Notes under the pieces: model-generated
Seen by the model: the letters and a program-made list of their open reading frames with translations, nothing else
Databases searched by the model: none
What the model was told of the DNA's origin: nothing
Shown: positions 36,355 to 45,433 of the stretch, one piece after another
Numbering within the stretch: the first letter of the stretch is position 1
Layout of the letters: the number at the start of each line of letters is the position of its first letter
Made by a program: the position numbers and the translations under genes
DNA from: Pseudomonas japonica
GTDB taxonomy: Bacteria; Pseudomonadota; Gammaproteobacteria; Pseudomonadales; Pseudomonadaceae
NCBI RefSeq assembly: GCF_013522925.1
Contig: NZ_JAAMQU010000004.1
Coordinates: forward strand, 1-64,000
Reading direction: 5' to 3'
Length of the DNA stretch: 64,000 nucleotides

Positions 36355-37377
36355 ATGAGCACAGCAGCCGCTTACCTGGGCCAAGGTACTGCTCGCCTTA
36401 CGGGCGAACCGGTTGCCAGCGCCGACCTGGATATCGAGCAGTACCTGCGGGACCTGATCGCCGCAGGGAAGGACCGCCTGCCATTGCCCGGTGGAGGCAA
36501 CACCCTGCAGCGCTGGCGCGCCTTGGCACAGGTCGCGGCCATCGACCTCTCACTGGTGAAGTTTTACGAGGGGCATACCGACGCGCTGGCGATCCTCGCC
36601 GAGTTGGCGCCCCAGCACGCCCCAGGCGAGGGTTTGTGGGCTGTGTGGGCTTCCGAACCGCCCAATGCACGGGTGCGCGCAGAGCGTATGAGCGATGGCC
36701 AATTGCGCTTGCATGGCACCAAAGCCTGGTGCTCAGGGGCGGCGCAGGTCGATCATGCAGTGGTCACCGTGTGGGGCGCCAACGACGAGCCCTGGCTGGC
36801 CGCGGTCCATTTGCGCCAACCCGGGATCGAGATCATCGACGGCGCCTGGCAGGCAGTTGGTATGGCGGCCACGGCCAGCCTGGACGTGCGCTTCGATGGC
36901 GCCGTGGCGCAGGTGATTTGCGCCGGTGACGGTTACCTCCAGCGGCCGGGCTTCTGGCAAGGCGGCGCCGGCATTGCCGCCTGCTGGTATGGCGCCGCCG
37001 CCCGCCTGAGCGAATACCTGCGCGATGGCAGCAAAACCGACCCCCATGCGCTGGCCCATCTGGGCGCCGTGGATGCCAGCTTGTCCATGGCCGCCGCCAG
37101 CCTGCGCGAGTGCGCGCATTGGATAGACGCCCACCCCACCCGTAACGCTGAACTGCCGGTGCGGCGGGTGCGCGCCCAGGTTGAACACACCGTTGAGCAG
37201 GTGCTGCACCACGTGGGCCGCGCCTTGGGCGCTACCCCCTTCTGTCGCGACCGCCACTTTGCCCGGCTCGCCGCCGACCTTCCTGTATTCGTGCGCCAAA
37301 GCCATGCCGAGCGTGACCTTGCCGACCTTGGGGCCTTGACCCGCCACCCTTCCCAGGCCGGAGATTGGCACCTATGA
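36355..37377 (+). CDS. Acyl-CoA dehydrogenase-like flavoprotein, first gene of a coupled operon
   Basis: This 340-residue protein resembles acyl-CoA dehydrogenases: an N-terminal helical part, a middle beta domain with LHGTKAWCSGAAQVDH (about 117-132), and C-terminal helices. The usual catalytic glutamate and the full flavin signatures are not obvious and it is shorter than typical (about 380), so its substrate may not be an acyl-CoA. ATG 36355 follows a weak GGGA. Its stop overlaps the next start as ATGA at 37374-37377. It heads a four-gene set with deacetylase, methyltransferase and glycosyltransferase genes, which suggests a modified sugar or lipid product. Confidence 0.82.
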   Translation: MSTAAAYLGQGTARLTGEPVASADLDIEQYLRDLIAAGKDRLPLPGGGNTLQRWRALAQVAAIDLSLVKFYEGHTDALAILAELAPQHAPGEGLWAVWASEPPNARVRAERMSDGQLRLHGTKAWCSGAAQVDHAVVTVWGANDEPWLAAVHLRQPGIEIIDGAWQAVGMAATASLDVRFDGAVAQVICAGDGYLQRPGFWQGGAGIAACWYGAAARLSEYLRDGSKTDPHALAHLGAVDASLSMAAASLRECAHWIDAHPTRNAELPVRRVRAQVEHTVEQVLHHVGRALGATPFCRDRHFARLAADLPVFVRQSHAERDLADLGALTRHPSQAGDWHL

Positions 37378-38138
37378 CGGACGCGCCAAACCTGATACAG
37401 ACTGCGGGCACGCCATTGGCGGCCTGGCAAGGCTCGCATCGCCTGGCCGCAGTGCCGGCCATCAGCCTCGATGAACTGGCCCCACCGGGCCACCGGGTGG
37501 TGGTGGTGGCGCCTCACCCGGACGACGAAGTGATCGCCTGTGGTGGCTTGCTGGCGGCGCTGACAGAGCGCGAGCAGGAATTGCTGCTAGTGTCCGTGAC
37601 CGATGGCGAAGGGAGCCACCCTGGCTCCCTCGACTGGCCGCCAGAGCGTTTGCGTGAGGCCCGTTACGCTGAAAGCGAGGCGGCCTTGCGCGCGCTCGGC
37701 CTGGCGCCGGAGCGGTTGGCCTGGCAGCGCCTGCATGCACCTGACAGCCAGGTGGGCAACGACGAGGCCGGCCTCGCCGCCACGCTGAGAGCGCTGCTGC
37801 GGCCCACTGACCTCGTATTTACCACCTGGAGGCTGGACGGCCACTGCGACCACGAAGCCGTTGCCCGCGCCTGCCTGGCCGCCACTGCCGACGCGGGTGC
37901 CCAATTGCGCGAAATCCCTGTATGGGCCTGGCATTGGGCTACACCCGAGGATGACCGCCTTCCATGGGAGCGGGCTCGCCGCCTGACACTCACGCCGCAA
38001 TGGCTGGCACGCAAACAGGCGGCGCTTCATGCGCATCAGAGCCAGCTCCATCGTGACCCCACCACCGGCGCCGACCCTGTATTGAGCGAAGAAGCCCTTC
38101 GGCGATGGCTGCAACCCTACGAGGTGGTGTTCCTATGA
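37374..38138 (+). CDS. PIG-L family deacetylase
   Basis: This 254-residue cytoplasmic zinc hydrolase has the PIG-L/LmbE signature VVAPHPDDEVIACGG (about 45-59), where His and the two Asp bind zinc and activate water, plus the distal DGHCDHEAV motif (about 160). Relatives remove acetyl groups from N-acetylglucosaminyl compounds. Start and stop overlap both neighbours by ATGA, which implies coupled translation in fixed ratios. The substrate is probably made or completed by the GT2 enzyme in this operon, an inference. Confidence 0.9.
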   Translation: MTDAPNLIQTAGTPLAAWQGSHRLAAVPAISLDELAPPGHRVVVVAPHPDDEVIACGGLLAALTEREQELLLVSVTDGEGSHPGSLDWPPERLREARYAESEAALRALGLAPERLAWQRLHAPDSQVGNDEAGLAATLRALLRPTDLVFTTWRLDGHCDHEAVARACLAATADAGAQLREIPVWAWHWATPEDDRLPWERARRLTLTPQWLARKQAALHAHQSQLHRDPTTGADPVLSEEALRRWLQPYEVVFL

Positions 38139-38734
38139 CCGACCCGGAAGGCTACTTCAATAACCTGTACGACGGCGACCCGGACCCTTGGGCCTACCGC
38201 CGCCGCTGGTACGAGAAACGCAAGCGCGACCTCACGCTCGCCTGCCTTCCCCGCCAGCGTTACCGCCGTGGCTTCGAGCCGGGCTGTTCGAACGGAGAGC
38301 TGAGCGCGGAGCTGGCCCAGCGCTGCGACCAACTGCTGTGCACCGACCTCAACGCCCAAGCCGTGGCCCTGGCGCAAGAACGGCTGGCCGGCATCGAGGG
38401 GGTGGAGGTACGCCAGTGTTCGCTGCCCGATGACTGGCCTTGCGGCGAGTTCGACCTCATCGTGCTGAGCGAAGTAGGCTACTACCTGACCTCCGAAGCC
38501 TGGGAGCAAGTGGCTACCCGGGCAGGCAAGAGCCTGGCGGCTGGCGGTTGCGTATTGGCCTGCCATTGGCTGCACCCGATCGAGGGCTGCCGGATGGACG
38601 GTCATGGTGTACATCAAATACTGGCGCGGAAGCTGGAACTTGAGCCCCTGATTCACCATCTTGAGAAAGACTTCATTCTGGAACTCTGGGGCCACCAGCC
38701 GGTTGGCTTCGATTTAAGCGAGGTGGTCGAATGA
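38135..38734 (+). CDS. NodS-like SAM-dependent methyltransferase
   Basis: This 199-residue class I methyltransferase begins with YFNNLYDGDPDPWAYRRRWYEKRK, split here as YFNNLYDGDPDPW and RRWYEKRK, the mark of the NodS-like family (NodS methylates an amino sugar in Nod factor synthesis). Motif I is FEPGCSNGELS (about 46), and the acidic motif II is LLCTDLNAQAV. ATGA overlaps join it to both neighbours. With a deacetylase upstream, N-methylation of a freed amino group is a reasonable guess. Confidence 0.88.
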   Translation: MTDPEGYFNNLYDGDPDPWAYRRRWYEKRKRDLTLACLPRQRYRRGFEPGCSNGELSAELAQRCDQLLCTDLNAQAVALAQERLAGIEGVEVRQCSLPDDWPCGEFDLIVLSEVGYYLTSEAWEQVATRAGKSLAAGGCVLACHWLHPIEGCRMDGHGVHQILARKLELEPLIHHLEKDFILELWGHQPVGFDLSEVVE

Positions 38735-39393
38735 TCGGCGTTCTGGTCCCGGTTCATAACGAAGAGAAGCTGTTGGGGGCCTGCCTGAGCTCCGTACTCA
38801 AGGCAGCCAGGCATCCTGAGCTTGCCGGGGAAGAGGTGGAAATACTTGCTGTACTGGATGCTTGCACCGACGGTTCGCATGCCATCGCCACAGCACTGGG
38901 CGTGCAGACCCTGAGCGTGAACAGCCGTAATGTGGGCCATGCCCGCAGCGTAGGGGCCAGTTACCTGCTTGGCCGCGGTGCGCGCTGGCTGGCCTGCACC
39001 GACGCCGACAGCCTGGTGGGCGAAGACTGGCTGTGCAACCAGCTGAAATTCGGCGCAGAGGCTGTGTGCGGAACGGTGCATGTTGAAGACTGGAGCGGCC
39101 ACTCCGCCGGCGTGCAAGCTCGGTACATGGCCAATTATCAGGACCGCGACGGCCATCGGCACATTCACGGCGCCAACCTGGGCGTATGCGCCAAGGCTTA
39201 CCGCCGCGTCGGGGGCTTCCGCCCACTCAGCGCCCACGAAGACGTGCACCTGATCGAAGACCTCGAGCGCAGTGGTGCCCGCATCGTGTGGACACATCTG
39301 AACCGGGTGATCACCAGCGCCCGCTTCGATTGCCGAGCGCAGGGTGGGTTCAGCGATTACTTGAAGGGATTGGCAGAAGGCGTGCAGCCCTGA
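38731..39393 (+). CDS. GT2-family glycosyltransferase
   Basis: This 220-residue GT-A-fold enzyme has the GT2 opening IGVLVPVHNEEKLL, the nucleotide-sugar contact AVLDACTDGS and the metal-binding TDADS (about 91). A later EDVHLIEDLER provides the likely catalytic acid. No membrane segment is seen. It is the last gene of the ATGA-linked set and is followed by an intrinsic terminator at 39421-39447. Donor and acceptor are unknown. Confidence 0.88.
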   Translation: MIGVLVPVHNEEKLLGACLSSVLKAARHPELAGEEVEILAVLDACTDGSHAIATALGVQTLSVNSRNVGHARSVGASYLLGRGARWLACTDADSLVGEDWLCNQLKFGAEAVCGTVHVEDWSGHSAGVQARYMANYQDRDGHRHIHGANLGVCAKAYRRVGGFRPLSAHEDVHLIEDLERSGARIVWTHLNRVITSARFDCRAQGGFSDYLKGLAEGVQP

Positions 39394-39732
39394 TATCAAC
39401 TCTCGAATAGCCTGATATCAAAAAGCCGGCACTTATGCCGGTTTTTTATTTCCCTGTTGATACATTCAAATAAACAAAACGCATACCTTTTGCACTTCAA
39501 AGGCATTACCCCGCCAAAACCCTCCCACCTATATTCAAGCGCGCCGGCCGCACTCCGGCATTGTTTGCACAACGGCCCACCCTGGGCCACCACGGGCTTA
39601 CCTCACAACAGCAACACCAAGGTAACCCTGGGCTACGCACGTTGAGCAGCGAGGCTTTGCCCTCACGCCTCACCGCTTCGCCTGAACTTCCGTTGGACGA
39701 TAAAAACAACTAACTCTTCAAAGGATATGACC
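39394..39732. other. 339-base intergenic region before the tannase-like gene
   Basis: The left end holds the terminator at 39421-39447. Two copies of CCTGATATCAA (39389-39399 and 39411-39421) flank the glycosyltransferase stop region. A small hairpin, GGCCCA (39574-39579) with TGGGCC (39583-39588), lies midway. The right side should contain the promoter of the esterase/secretion genes, but I see no convincing -35/-10 pair. AAGGA at 39721-39725 is the ribosome site for ATG 39733. Confidence 0.5.
39421..39447 (+). terminator. Intrinsic terminator of the four-gene operon
   Basis: CCGGCA (39426-39431) pairs with TGCCGG (39436-39441) around CTTA, extended by a G-T wobble and flanking A/T pairs, and followed by a run of six T (39442-39447). 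It lies 28 bases past the glycosyltransferase stop and cleanly ends that transcription unit. Confidence 0.9.
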
Positions 39733-41457
39733 ATGCGAATGAACACCGCAGCCAAGCCTTTCGCTCGCGCCGCCTTGTGCCTTGCATTGACGGCCGCCCT
39801 GGGCACCGCCGCCCACGCCAGCGGCAAAAACAGTGACGATACCTTGAAGTTCGATTCCAGCACGGGCGGTACAGCAGGATCGGTAACGGTATTCGGGCAA
39901 ACCGTAACGTACACCGCCTACACCGTGACGTACGTGGCCAAGCCCAACGACCCCGCCCAGCAAGTGATGACGATCTACATTCCGTCCAACGCGACTCAGG
40001 CCTCGCCCATCTTCATGCCGCTCAATACCGGCGGCTATATGCAGCTGGACCTGCTCACCCCCGCTGATGTGACTACCGCCGATGAAACCGGCGCCAACCG
40101 CGCGGCGGCCATGGCCCTGGCCAAGGGCATTGTGGTGGCTTCCGCCGCAGGCCGGGGGCGCAACTCCACGTTAGTGATCGACGGCGTGACCACCGAAGTG
40201 GGCGATGGGCCTTCGGCGATCGTGGACCTCAAGGCCGCGGTGCGCTACCTCAAGCACAACGACAAGGCGATGCTGGGCAACGCCGAAAAGATCATCATCA
40301 GCGGCACCAGCGGCGGCGGCGCCTACAGCTCCCTGGTGGGCGCAACCGGCGACAGCCCGTTGTACAAGAATTACCTGAACGAACTTGGCGCCGCCCAGGA
40401 AAGCGACGCGGTCTTCGGCGTGGCGCCCTACTGCCCCATCACTGACCTGGACAACGCCAACGCCGCTTATGAGTACTACTTCAACGGCACTGGTATTACC
40501 GTGGCCCATCCCAGCGGCGGCACCCTTAACCTGAGTGCCAACGACCAGGCGCTGTCCACAGTGATGGCCAACCAGTACGTGCCCTACCTCAACGGCCTGG
40601 ACCTCAAGCACCCGCGCACCGGCGCGCCGCTCAAGCTCAACAGCTACAGCCCGGACGCGGTACGCGGCGGTAGCTATCGCAACTACGTGTACAGCGTGCT
40701 GGGCGACTCGGCCACCCGGTTCATTCTGCAGAACGGTTATGTGAACGGCGACGGCAGCCTCAACAGCGCCGGGCAAACCTACATGAGCACCGCGGCCACC
40801 ATGAACGGCCTGGCGTCGGGCCTGGCGCCCAAAGACTTCATCAGCTGGAACGCATCTACCCGTACCGCGACCCTTACCAGCTGGAAAAACCTCATGCTGT
40901 TCATGAACCGGATGAAGCCGGTGGGCGCCTTCGACAATGGCTTTGCCAGCGTTACCGGCGAGATGGACGCCTTCAACACCGACCCCACGGTGCTCAGCAA
41001 CGATGTAACGGTGGCCAAGGGCTGGAACCACTTTGACGAGAACCTGGGCGACGCCATCGCCAAGGCCGGGCTCAAGGGCGCCACCGGTTACACCAGCGTG
41101 AAAGGCTTTGTGGTGAAAGACGCAGTGGCCAAGTGGGCGGCGATGATGAACCCCATGTACTACATTGTGAAAAGCCCTCGTAATACCGGCCTTGACGTCA
41201 ACCCCTACGCTGCGCAGGCCTATGGCTCCAGCGAAGTGGCGCGGCACTGGCGGATCCGTGTGGGCTCCTATGACCGTGATTCCTCACCGTTCGTCAGCCT
41301 CAACCTTGCCACCGTGTTGCAGAACCGGGGAGCGGGCGTGAACTACCAGATCGCCTGGAACCAGCCTCACGCCGGTAACTACGACAACAGCGAGCTGATC
41401 GCATGGATGCTCAAGGTTGCGAAAAACGATTCGCGTGGCGATTCACGGCACGACTGA
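39733..41457 (+). CDS. Secreted tannase-like alpha/beta hydrolase
   Basis: This 574-residue protein has a signal peptide (ALCLALTAALGTAAHA, then SGKN). ATG 39733 is chosen because AAGGA is seven bases upstream; ATG 39727 is too close. The nucleophile motif SGTSGGGAYS lies near residue 193. RVGSYDRDSSPFVSLNLA and NQPHAGNYDNSELIAW near the end would supply the catalytic Asp and His, a layout seen in subtype B tannases. It probably cleaves esters of aromatic acids outside the cell. Seventy-eight bases on, a complete type II secretion operon begins, so it is a candidate substrate. The exact ester is unknown. Confidence 0.8.
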   Translation: MRMNTAAKPFARAALCLALTAALGTAAHASGKNSDDTLKFDSSTGGTAGSVTVFGQTVTYTAYTVTYVAKPNDPAQQVMTIYIPSNATQASPIFMPLNTGGYMQLDLLTPADVTTADETGANRAAAMALAKGIVVASAAGRGRNSTLVIDGVTTEVGDGPSAIVDLKAAVRYLKHNDKAMLGNAEKIIISGTSGGGAYSSLVGATGDSPLYKNYLNELGAAQESDAVFGVAPYCPITDLDNANAAYEYYFNGTGITVAHPSGGTLNLSANDQALSTVMANQYVPYLNGLDLKHPRTGAPLKLNSYSPDAVRGGSYRNYVYSVLGDSATRFILQNGYVNGDGSLNSAGQTYMSTAATMNGLASGLAPKDFISWNASTRTATLTSWKNLMLFMNRMKPVGAFDNGFASVTGEMDAFNTDPTVLSNDVTVAKGWNHFDENLGDAIAKAGLKGATGYTSVKGFVVKDAVAKWAAMMNPMYYIVKSPRNTGLDVNPYAAQAYGSSEVARHWRIRVGSYDRDSSPFVSLNLATVLQNRGAGVNYQIAWNQPHAGNYDNSELIAWMLKVAKNDSRGDSRHD

Positions 41458-41535
41458 GACCACGAGCCTGAACAGGACGTAGCGACAGGGGGGCGCTTGC
41501 CGCTTCCCTGCGCGCCTTGCGCTACGAGGGGACGC

Positions 41536-43320
41536 ATGATGCAGGCAACCGAAGCCAAGAAGGCAGGCGGTGGGCAAATGGCGCCGGTGTGTGAGCCGAT
41601 GCCGGCGTTACAGGGAGAGGCCGCTGAGCGGGCACTCTGCGACTATCTGGTGGCGGCGGGCCAACTCAAGGCCGTGGACCATGAGCGCGCGCGCCGCTTG
41701 TACATTGGCGCCGACACCGCTTCGCCACCCACCGAAGCCTTTACGGCATTCCTGCTGCGCCTGGGGCTGGTAGCCGAGCGGGACCTGGCGCACGCCTGGG
41801 CCAGCCTGCTCAATGTGCCCCTGGTCGATGCCGAACAATCGCCAGCGCCGCCAGAAGCACTGCCATCCCTGCCGTTGCGGTTCCTCGAACAGTTCCAGCT
41901 GGTGCCGGTAAGCAAGGACCCGGACGGCACCTTGCACGTCGTGCTGGCAAACCCGGCGGACCCTTACCCGCTCGACGCCGTCGCCTACGCCTGTGACTGC
42001 CCGGTACGGGTGTCCATCGGCTTGCGTGGCGACATCCAGGCCATGATCGAACGCTATTACGGCCAGGGCCGCTCGGCCATGGGCGCCATTGCCCAAGGCA
42101 TGGGCAACGACGCCCAGTCGCTGGACGACATCGAACACCTGAAGGACCTTGCCTCCGAAGCGCCGGTCATCCGCTTGGTGAACCTGATCATCGAACGCGC
42201 GGTAGAGCTGCGCGCGTCGGACATTCACATCGAACCGTTCGAAAACCACCTCAAGGTGCGTTACCGCGTCGACGGCCTGCTGCAGGAATCCGAAGCGCCG
42301 CCGCCCCGCTCCACCGCCGCGGTGATTTCGCGGGTGAAGATCATGGCGCGGCTGGACATTGCCGAGCGCAGGCTGCCCCAGGACGGGCGGATCATGCTGC
42401 GCATACAGGGCAAGGAACTGGACCTGCGGGTGTCGACGGTGCCCACCAGCTTCGGCGAGTCGGTGGTGATGCGCCTGCTGGATCGCGCCTCGGTGCGCTT
42501 CGACTTCGCCAGCCTGGGGTTCGCCGGCCAGGCACTTGAGAACTTCCTGCCGGTACTCGAACGGCCCCATGGCATCGTGCTGGTGACCGGGCCCACCGGC
42601 TCGGGCAAAACCACCACGCTGTACACCGCCCTGGCCCGGCTGAACACCGCCGAGCGCAAGATCATCACCGTGGAAGACCCGGTGGAGTACCAGCTCGAAG
42701 GCATCAACCAGATCCAGGTCAAGCCCAGCATTGGCCTGGGCTTCGCCGGTGCCCTGCGGGCTATTGTGCGGCAGGACCCGGACGTGATCATGATCGGTGA
42801 AATGCGCGACCTGGAAACCTGTGCCATCGCCATCCAGTCTGCCCTTACCGGGCACCTCGTGCTGTCCACACTGCACACCAACAGCGCGGCGGGCAGCATC
42901 ACCCGGCTGCTGGACATGGGCATGGAGGATTACCTGCTCGCCTCCACCCTCAACGGCATCCTGGCGCAACGGCTGGTGCGCCGGCTGGACCCCGACCTGC
43001 GCGAAGCCTACGAGCCCCTGCCCGAGGTGATCGCCGACTACCAGCTGGAGCGCTACACCGAGGCGCGGCCCATACGCTTGTACCGCCCACGCGGCGGGCT
43101 TGCCGGGACCGATGGCTACCGGGGGCGCAGTGCGATCAGCGAGCTGCTGGTGCTCGACGACACCCTGCGCAGCCTGCTCATGCGCCGCGCCGATGCCGCC
43201 ACGCTGGAGCAGGCCGCCCGCGAACGAGGGATGGTCACGCTCTACGAGGACGGGCTGCGCCAGGCGCTGGCCGGAGTGACCACCCTCGAAGAAGTATTAC
43301 GTGTGACGCGGGGGGACTGA
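41536..43320 (+). CDS. gspE: Type II secretion ATPase GspE
   Basis: This 594-residue cytoplasmic ATPase drives pseudopilus assembly. The N-terminal MshEN-like region (about 30-190) is followed by the secretion ATPase core: Walker A GPTGSGKTT (about 352), Asp box VEDPVEYQL, Walker B VIMIGEMRDLET, His box LSTLHTNSAAG. The tetracysteine zinc motif usual between the His box and the C-terminus is missing; that stretch (LVRRLDPDLREAYEPL onward) contains no Cys. Start is ATG 41536 or 41539 behind GAGGGG. First gene of the secretion operon; the F gene follows one base later. Confidence 0.93.
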   Translation: MMQATEAKKAGGGQMAPVCEPMPALQGEAAERALCDYLVAAGQLKAVDHERARRLYIGADTASPPTEAFTAFLLRLGLVAERDLAHAWASLLNVPLVDAEQSPAPPEALPSLPLRFLEQFQLVPVSKDPDGTLHVVLANPADPYPLDAVAYACDCPVRVSIGLRGDIQAMIERYYGQGRSAMGAIAQGMGNDAQSLDDIEHLKDLASEAPVIRLVNLIIERAVELRASDIHIEPFENHLKVRYRVDGLLQESEAPPPRSTAAVISRVKIMARLDIAERRLPQDGRIMLRIQGKELDLRVSTVPTSFGESVVMRLLDRASVRFDFASLGFAGQALENFLPVLERPHGIVLVTGPTGSGKTTTLYTALARLNTAERKIITVEDPVEYQLEGINQIQVKPSIGLGFAGALRAIVRQDPDVIMIGEMRDLETCAIAIQSALTGHLVLSTLHTNSAAGSITRLLDMGMEDYLLASTLNGILAQRLVRRLDPDLREAYEPLPEVIADYQLERYTEARPIRLYRPRGGLAGTDGYRGRSAISELLVLDDTLRSLLMRRADAATLEQAARERGMVTLYEDGLRQALAGVTTLEEVLRVTRGD

Positions 43321-43321
43321 C

Positions 43322-44539
43322 ATGACCCGCTATCGCTACAAGGCGCTGGACGCCGATGGCATCGCCTCTCAAGGCCTGCTCGAAGCCACCGACGAGCACG
43401 CGGCGGCGAGCCAGCTGCATGGCCGCAACCTGCTGGTGCTGCAACTGGTGCCTACTGCCGAGGGGTCACTGGCCGGCCAGGGCTGGCGCGCCTGGTTCAC
43501 CCGCCCGCCGCTTTCCGCCGCCGCGGTGGCGCAGTTCACCCAGCAACTGGCCACCTTGCTGGACGCCGGCCAGCCCCTGGACCGTGCACTCAACATCCTG
43601 CTCACCAACCCAGCGGACGCTCGGGTGGGCGCCTTGCTGGAGCGGGTGCGTGAGCATGTGAAGGCCGGCAAACCGTTGTCGTCCGCATTGGGACAACACC
43701 CCGAGCAGTTTTCGGTGCTGTACGTGAGCATGGTCCGCGCGGGCGAAGCGGGCGGTTCGCTCGCGGCCACGCTCACTCAACTGGCAGCGTACCTGGAACG
43801 GGCGCAGGCGCTGCGGGGCGAGGTGATCAATGCGTTGATCTACCCGGCGTTCCTCGTGGTGGGCGTACTGGGGTCGCTGGCCTTGTTGATGGCGTATGTG
43901 GTGCCGCAATTCGTACCCATTTTCGCGGACCTGGGCGTTCCGGTGCCGGTGCTCACCCAAAGCGTGCTGTGGCTGGGCCAGGGGTTTTCCGATTACGGCC
44001 TGGCGGCGCTGGTAACCGGTGTGGCCGCGCTGTGGTGGCTGCGCGCGCGCCTGGCCGAGCCGACGCGGCGGCTGCGCTGGGACAGGAACCTGTTGCGGCT
44101 GAAGTTGGCCGGCCCGCTGCTGCAGCGGCTGGAGACCGCGCGGCTGGCGCGCACCCTGGGGACGTTGCTGCACAACGGCGTGCCGTTGCTGGCTGCCTTG
44201 GCCATCGGCCACGACGTGTGCACCAACCAGGCCTTGCGTGGGGCCGTGGCCGCGGCGGCCGACCGGGTGAAGGACGGCGCGCCGCTGGCCGCCTCGCTTG
44301 AACACAGCCGGCTGTTGCCGCCGCTCGCGCTGCAAATGGTGCAGGTGGGGGAGGAATCCGGGCAACTGGACACCCTCCTGATCAAGGTCGCCGATGTCTT
44401 CGACCGCGAGGCCAAACGCAGCATCGACCGCCTGCTCGCTGCCCTGGTGCCCAGCCTGACCATCGTCATGGCCGTGCTGGTCGCCTTCATCATGCTGGCC
44501 ATCATGCTTCCGCTGATGAGCCTCACCAGTAATATCTAA
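43322..44539 (+). CDS. gspF: Type II secretion inner-membrane platform protein GspF
   Basis: This 405-residue platform protein links the ATPase to the pseudopilins. It has two GspF domains (about 70-195 and 270-395), three membrane helices, and the signature QLATLLDAGQPLDRAL, echoed in the second half by TLGTLLHNGVPLLAAL. It begins one base after the GspE stop, so the two are coupled. Confidence 0.95.
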   Translation: MTRYRYKALDADGIASQGLLEATDEHAAASQLHGRNLLVLQLVPTAEGSLAGQGWRAWFTRPPLSAAAVAQFTQQLATLLDAGQPLDRALNILLTNPADARVGALLERVREHVKAGKPLSSALGQHPEQFSVLYVSMVRAGEAGGSLAATLTQLAAYLERAQALRGEVINALIYPAFLVVGVLGSLALLMAYVVPQFVPIFADLGVPVPVLTQSVLWLGQGFSDYGLAALVTGVAALWWLRARLAEPTRRLRWDRNLLRLKLAGPLLQRLETARLARTLGTLLHNGVPLLAALAIGHDVCTNQALRGAVAAAADRVKDGAPLAASLEHSRLLPPLALQMVQVGEESGQLDTLLIKVADVFDREAKRSIDRLLAALVPSLTIVMAVLVAFIMLAIMLPLMSLTSNI

Positions 44540-44554
44540 AAGGCTGCTACCGGT

Positions 44555-44983
44555 ATGAGAACACTGCCCCCTAACCCCCTCTCCCGCCACCAGCGCGGCT
44601 TCACCCTGCTGGAAATGCTCGCGGTGATCGTGCTGCTCGGTATCGTGGCCACGATCGTGGTGCGCCAGGTGGGCGGCAACGTGGACAAAGGCAAATACGG
44701 TGCTGGCAAGGCGCAGCTCGCCAGCCTGGGCATGAAGATCGAAACCTACGCGCTGGACGCCGGGGCGCCGCCCAAAGCCCTGCAGCAGCTGACCACGCGC
44801 CCCGCCGATGCCCGCAATTGGAACGGCCCCTATGCCAAGCCTTCAGACCTGCAAGATCCCTTCGGCCATGCCTTCGGCTATCGCGCGCCGGGGCAACATG
44901 GGCCCTTTGACCTGATTTTCTACGGCCAGGACGGCCAACCCGGCGGCGATGGCTATAACGCCGACCTGGGCAACTGGGAGTAA
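44555..44983 (+). CDS. gspG: Major pseudopilin GspG
   Basis: This 142-residue pseudopilin has the prepilin peptidase site HQRG-FTLLEMLAVIVLLGI, with Glu at +5 of the mature protein, and a C-terminal calcium-type loop with conserved WNGPYAKPSDLQDPFG and DGYNADLGNW. It forms the pseudopilus shaft. No prepilin peptidase gene (gspO) is present, so the PilD peptidase encoded elsewhere must process it. Confidence 0.96.
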   Translation: MRTLPPNPLSRHQRGFTLLEMLAVIVLLGIVATIVVRQVGGNVDKGKYGAGKAQLASLGMKIETYALDAGAPPKALQQLTTRPADARNWNGPYAKPSDLQDPFGHAFGYRAPGQHGPFDLIFYGQDGQPGGDGYNADLGNWE

Positions 44984-44989
44984 CGGTGT

Positions 44990-45433
44990 ATGGGCCGCCA
45001 GGGGGGCTTCACGCTGCTGGAAATGATCGTGGTGATCGTACTGGTGGCGGTGGCCCTGAGCGTGGTGTCGTTTTCCCTGAGCAAGGGGCTGGACAGCCTG
45101 CGCGCCCGGGAAACGAGCCGCGACCTCAGCCTGGCCCTGCGCGCGGCGAGGGCCCAGGCGATTACCGATGGCCAACCCACCCGAGTGGAATTCGATGTGG
45201 CCGGGCGACGGTATCAGGCACCCGGCCAACCGGCGCACGCCCTGCCCCCGCGCATGGCCCTGCGCCTGACCACCGCCGCTGCGCTGCGCCTGGGCCAGCA
45301 GGGTTCGATCCAGTTCTACCCCGACGGCAGCAGCACCGGCGGCAACGTACGGCTCGAGCGGGACGGCCGGGCATGGCGAGTGGACGTGGCCTGGCTTACC
45401 GGCGATGTGCGCTGGCAGGAGGTTCAGCCATGA
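44990..45433 (+). CDS. gspH: Minor pseudopilin GspH
   Basis: This 147-residue protein has a very short leader (MGRQGG) and the prepilin motif FTLLEMIVVIVLVAVALSVV. The rest matches the GspH/FimT domain, with an RAARAQAITDGQPTRVEF strand-helix region. It begins six bases past the GspG stop and overlaps the GspI start (ATGA at 45430-45433). Confidence 0.9.
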   Translation: MGRQGGFTLLEMIVVIVLVAVALSVVSFSLSKGLDSLRARETSRDLSLALRAARAQAITDGQPTRVEFDVAGRRYQAPGQPAHALPPRMALRLTTAAALRLGQQGSIQFYPDGSSTGGNVRLERDGRAWRVDVAWLTGDVRWQEVQP

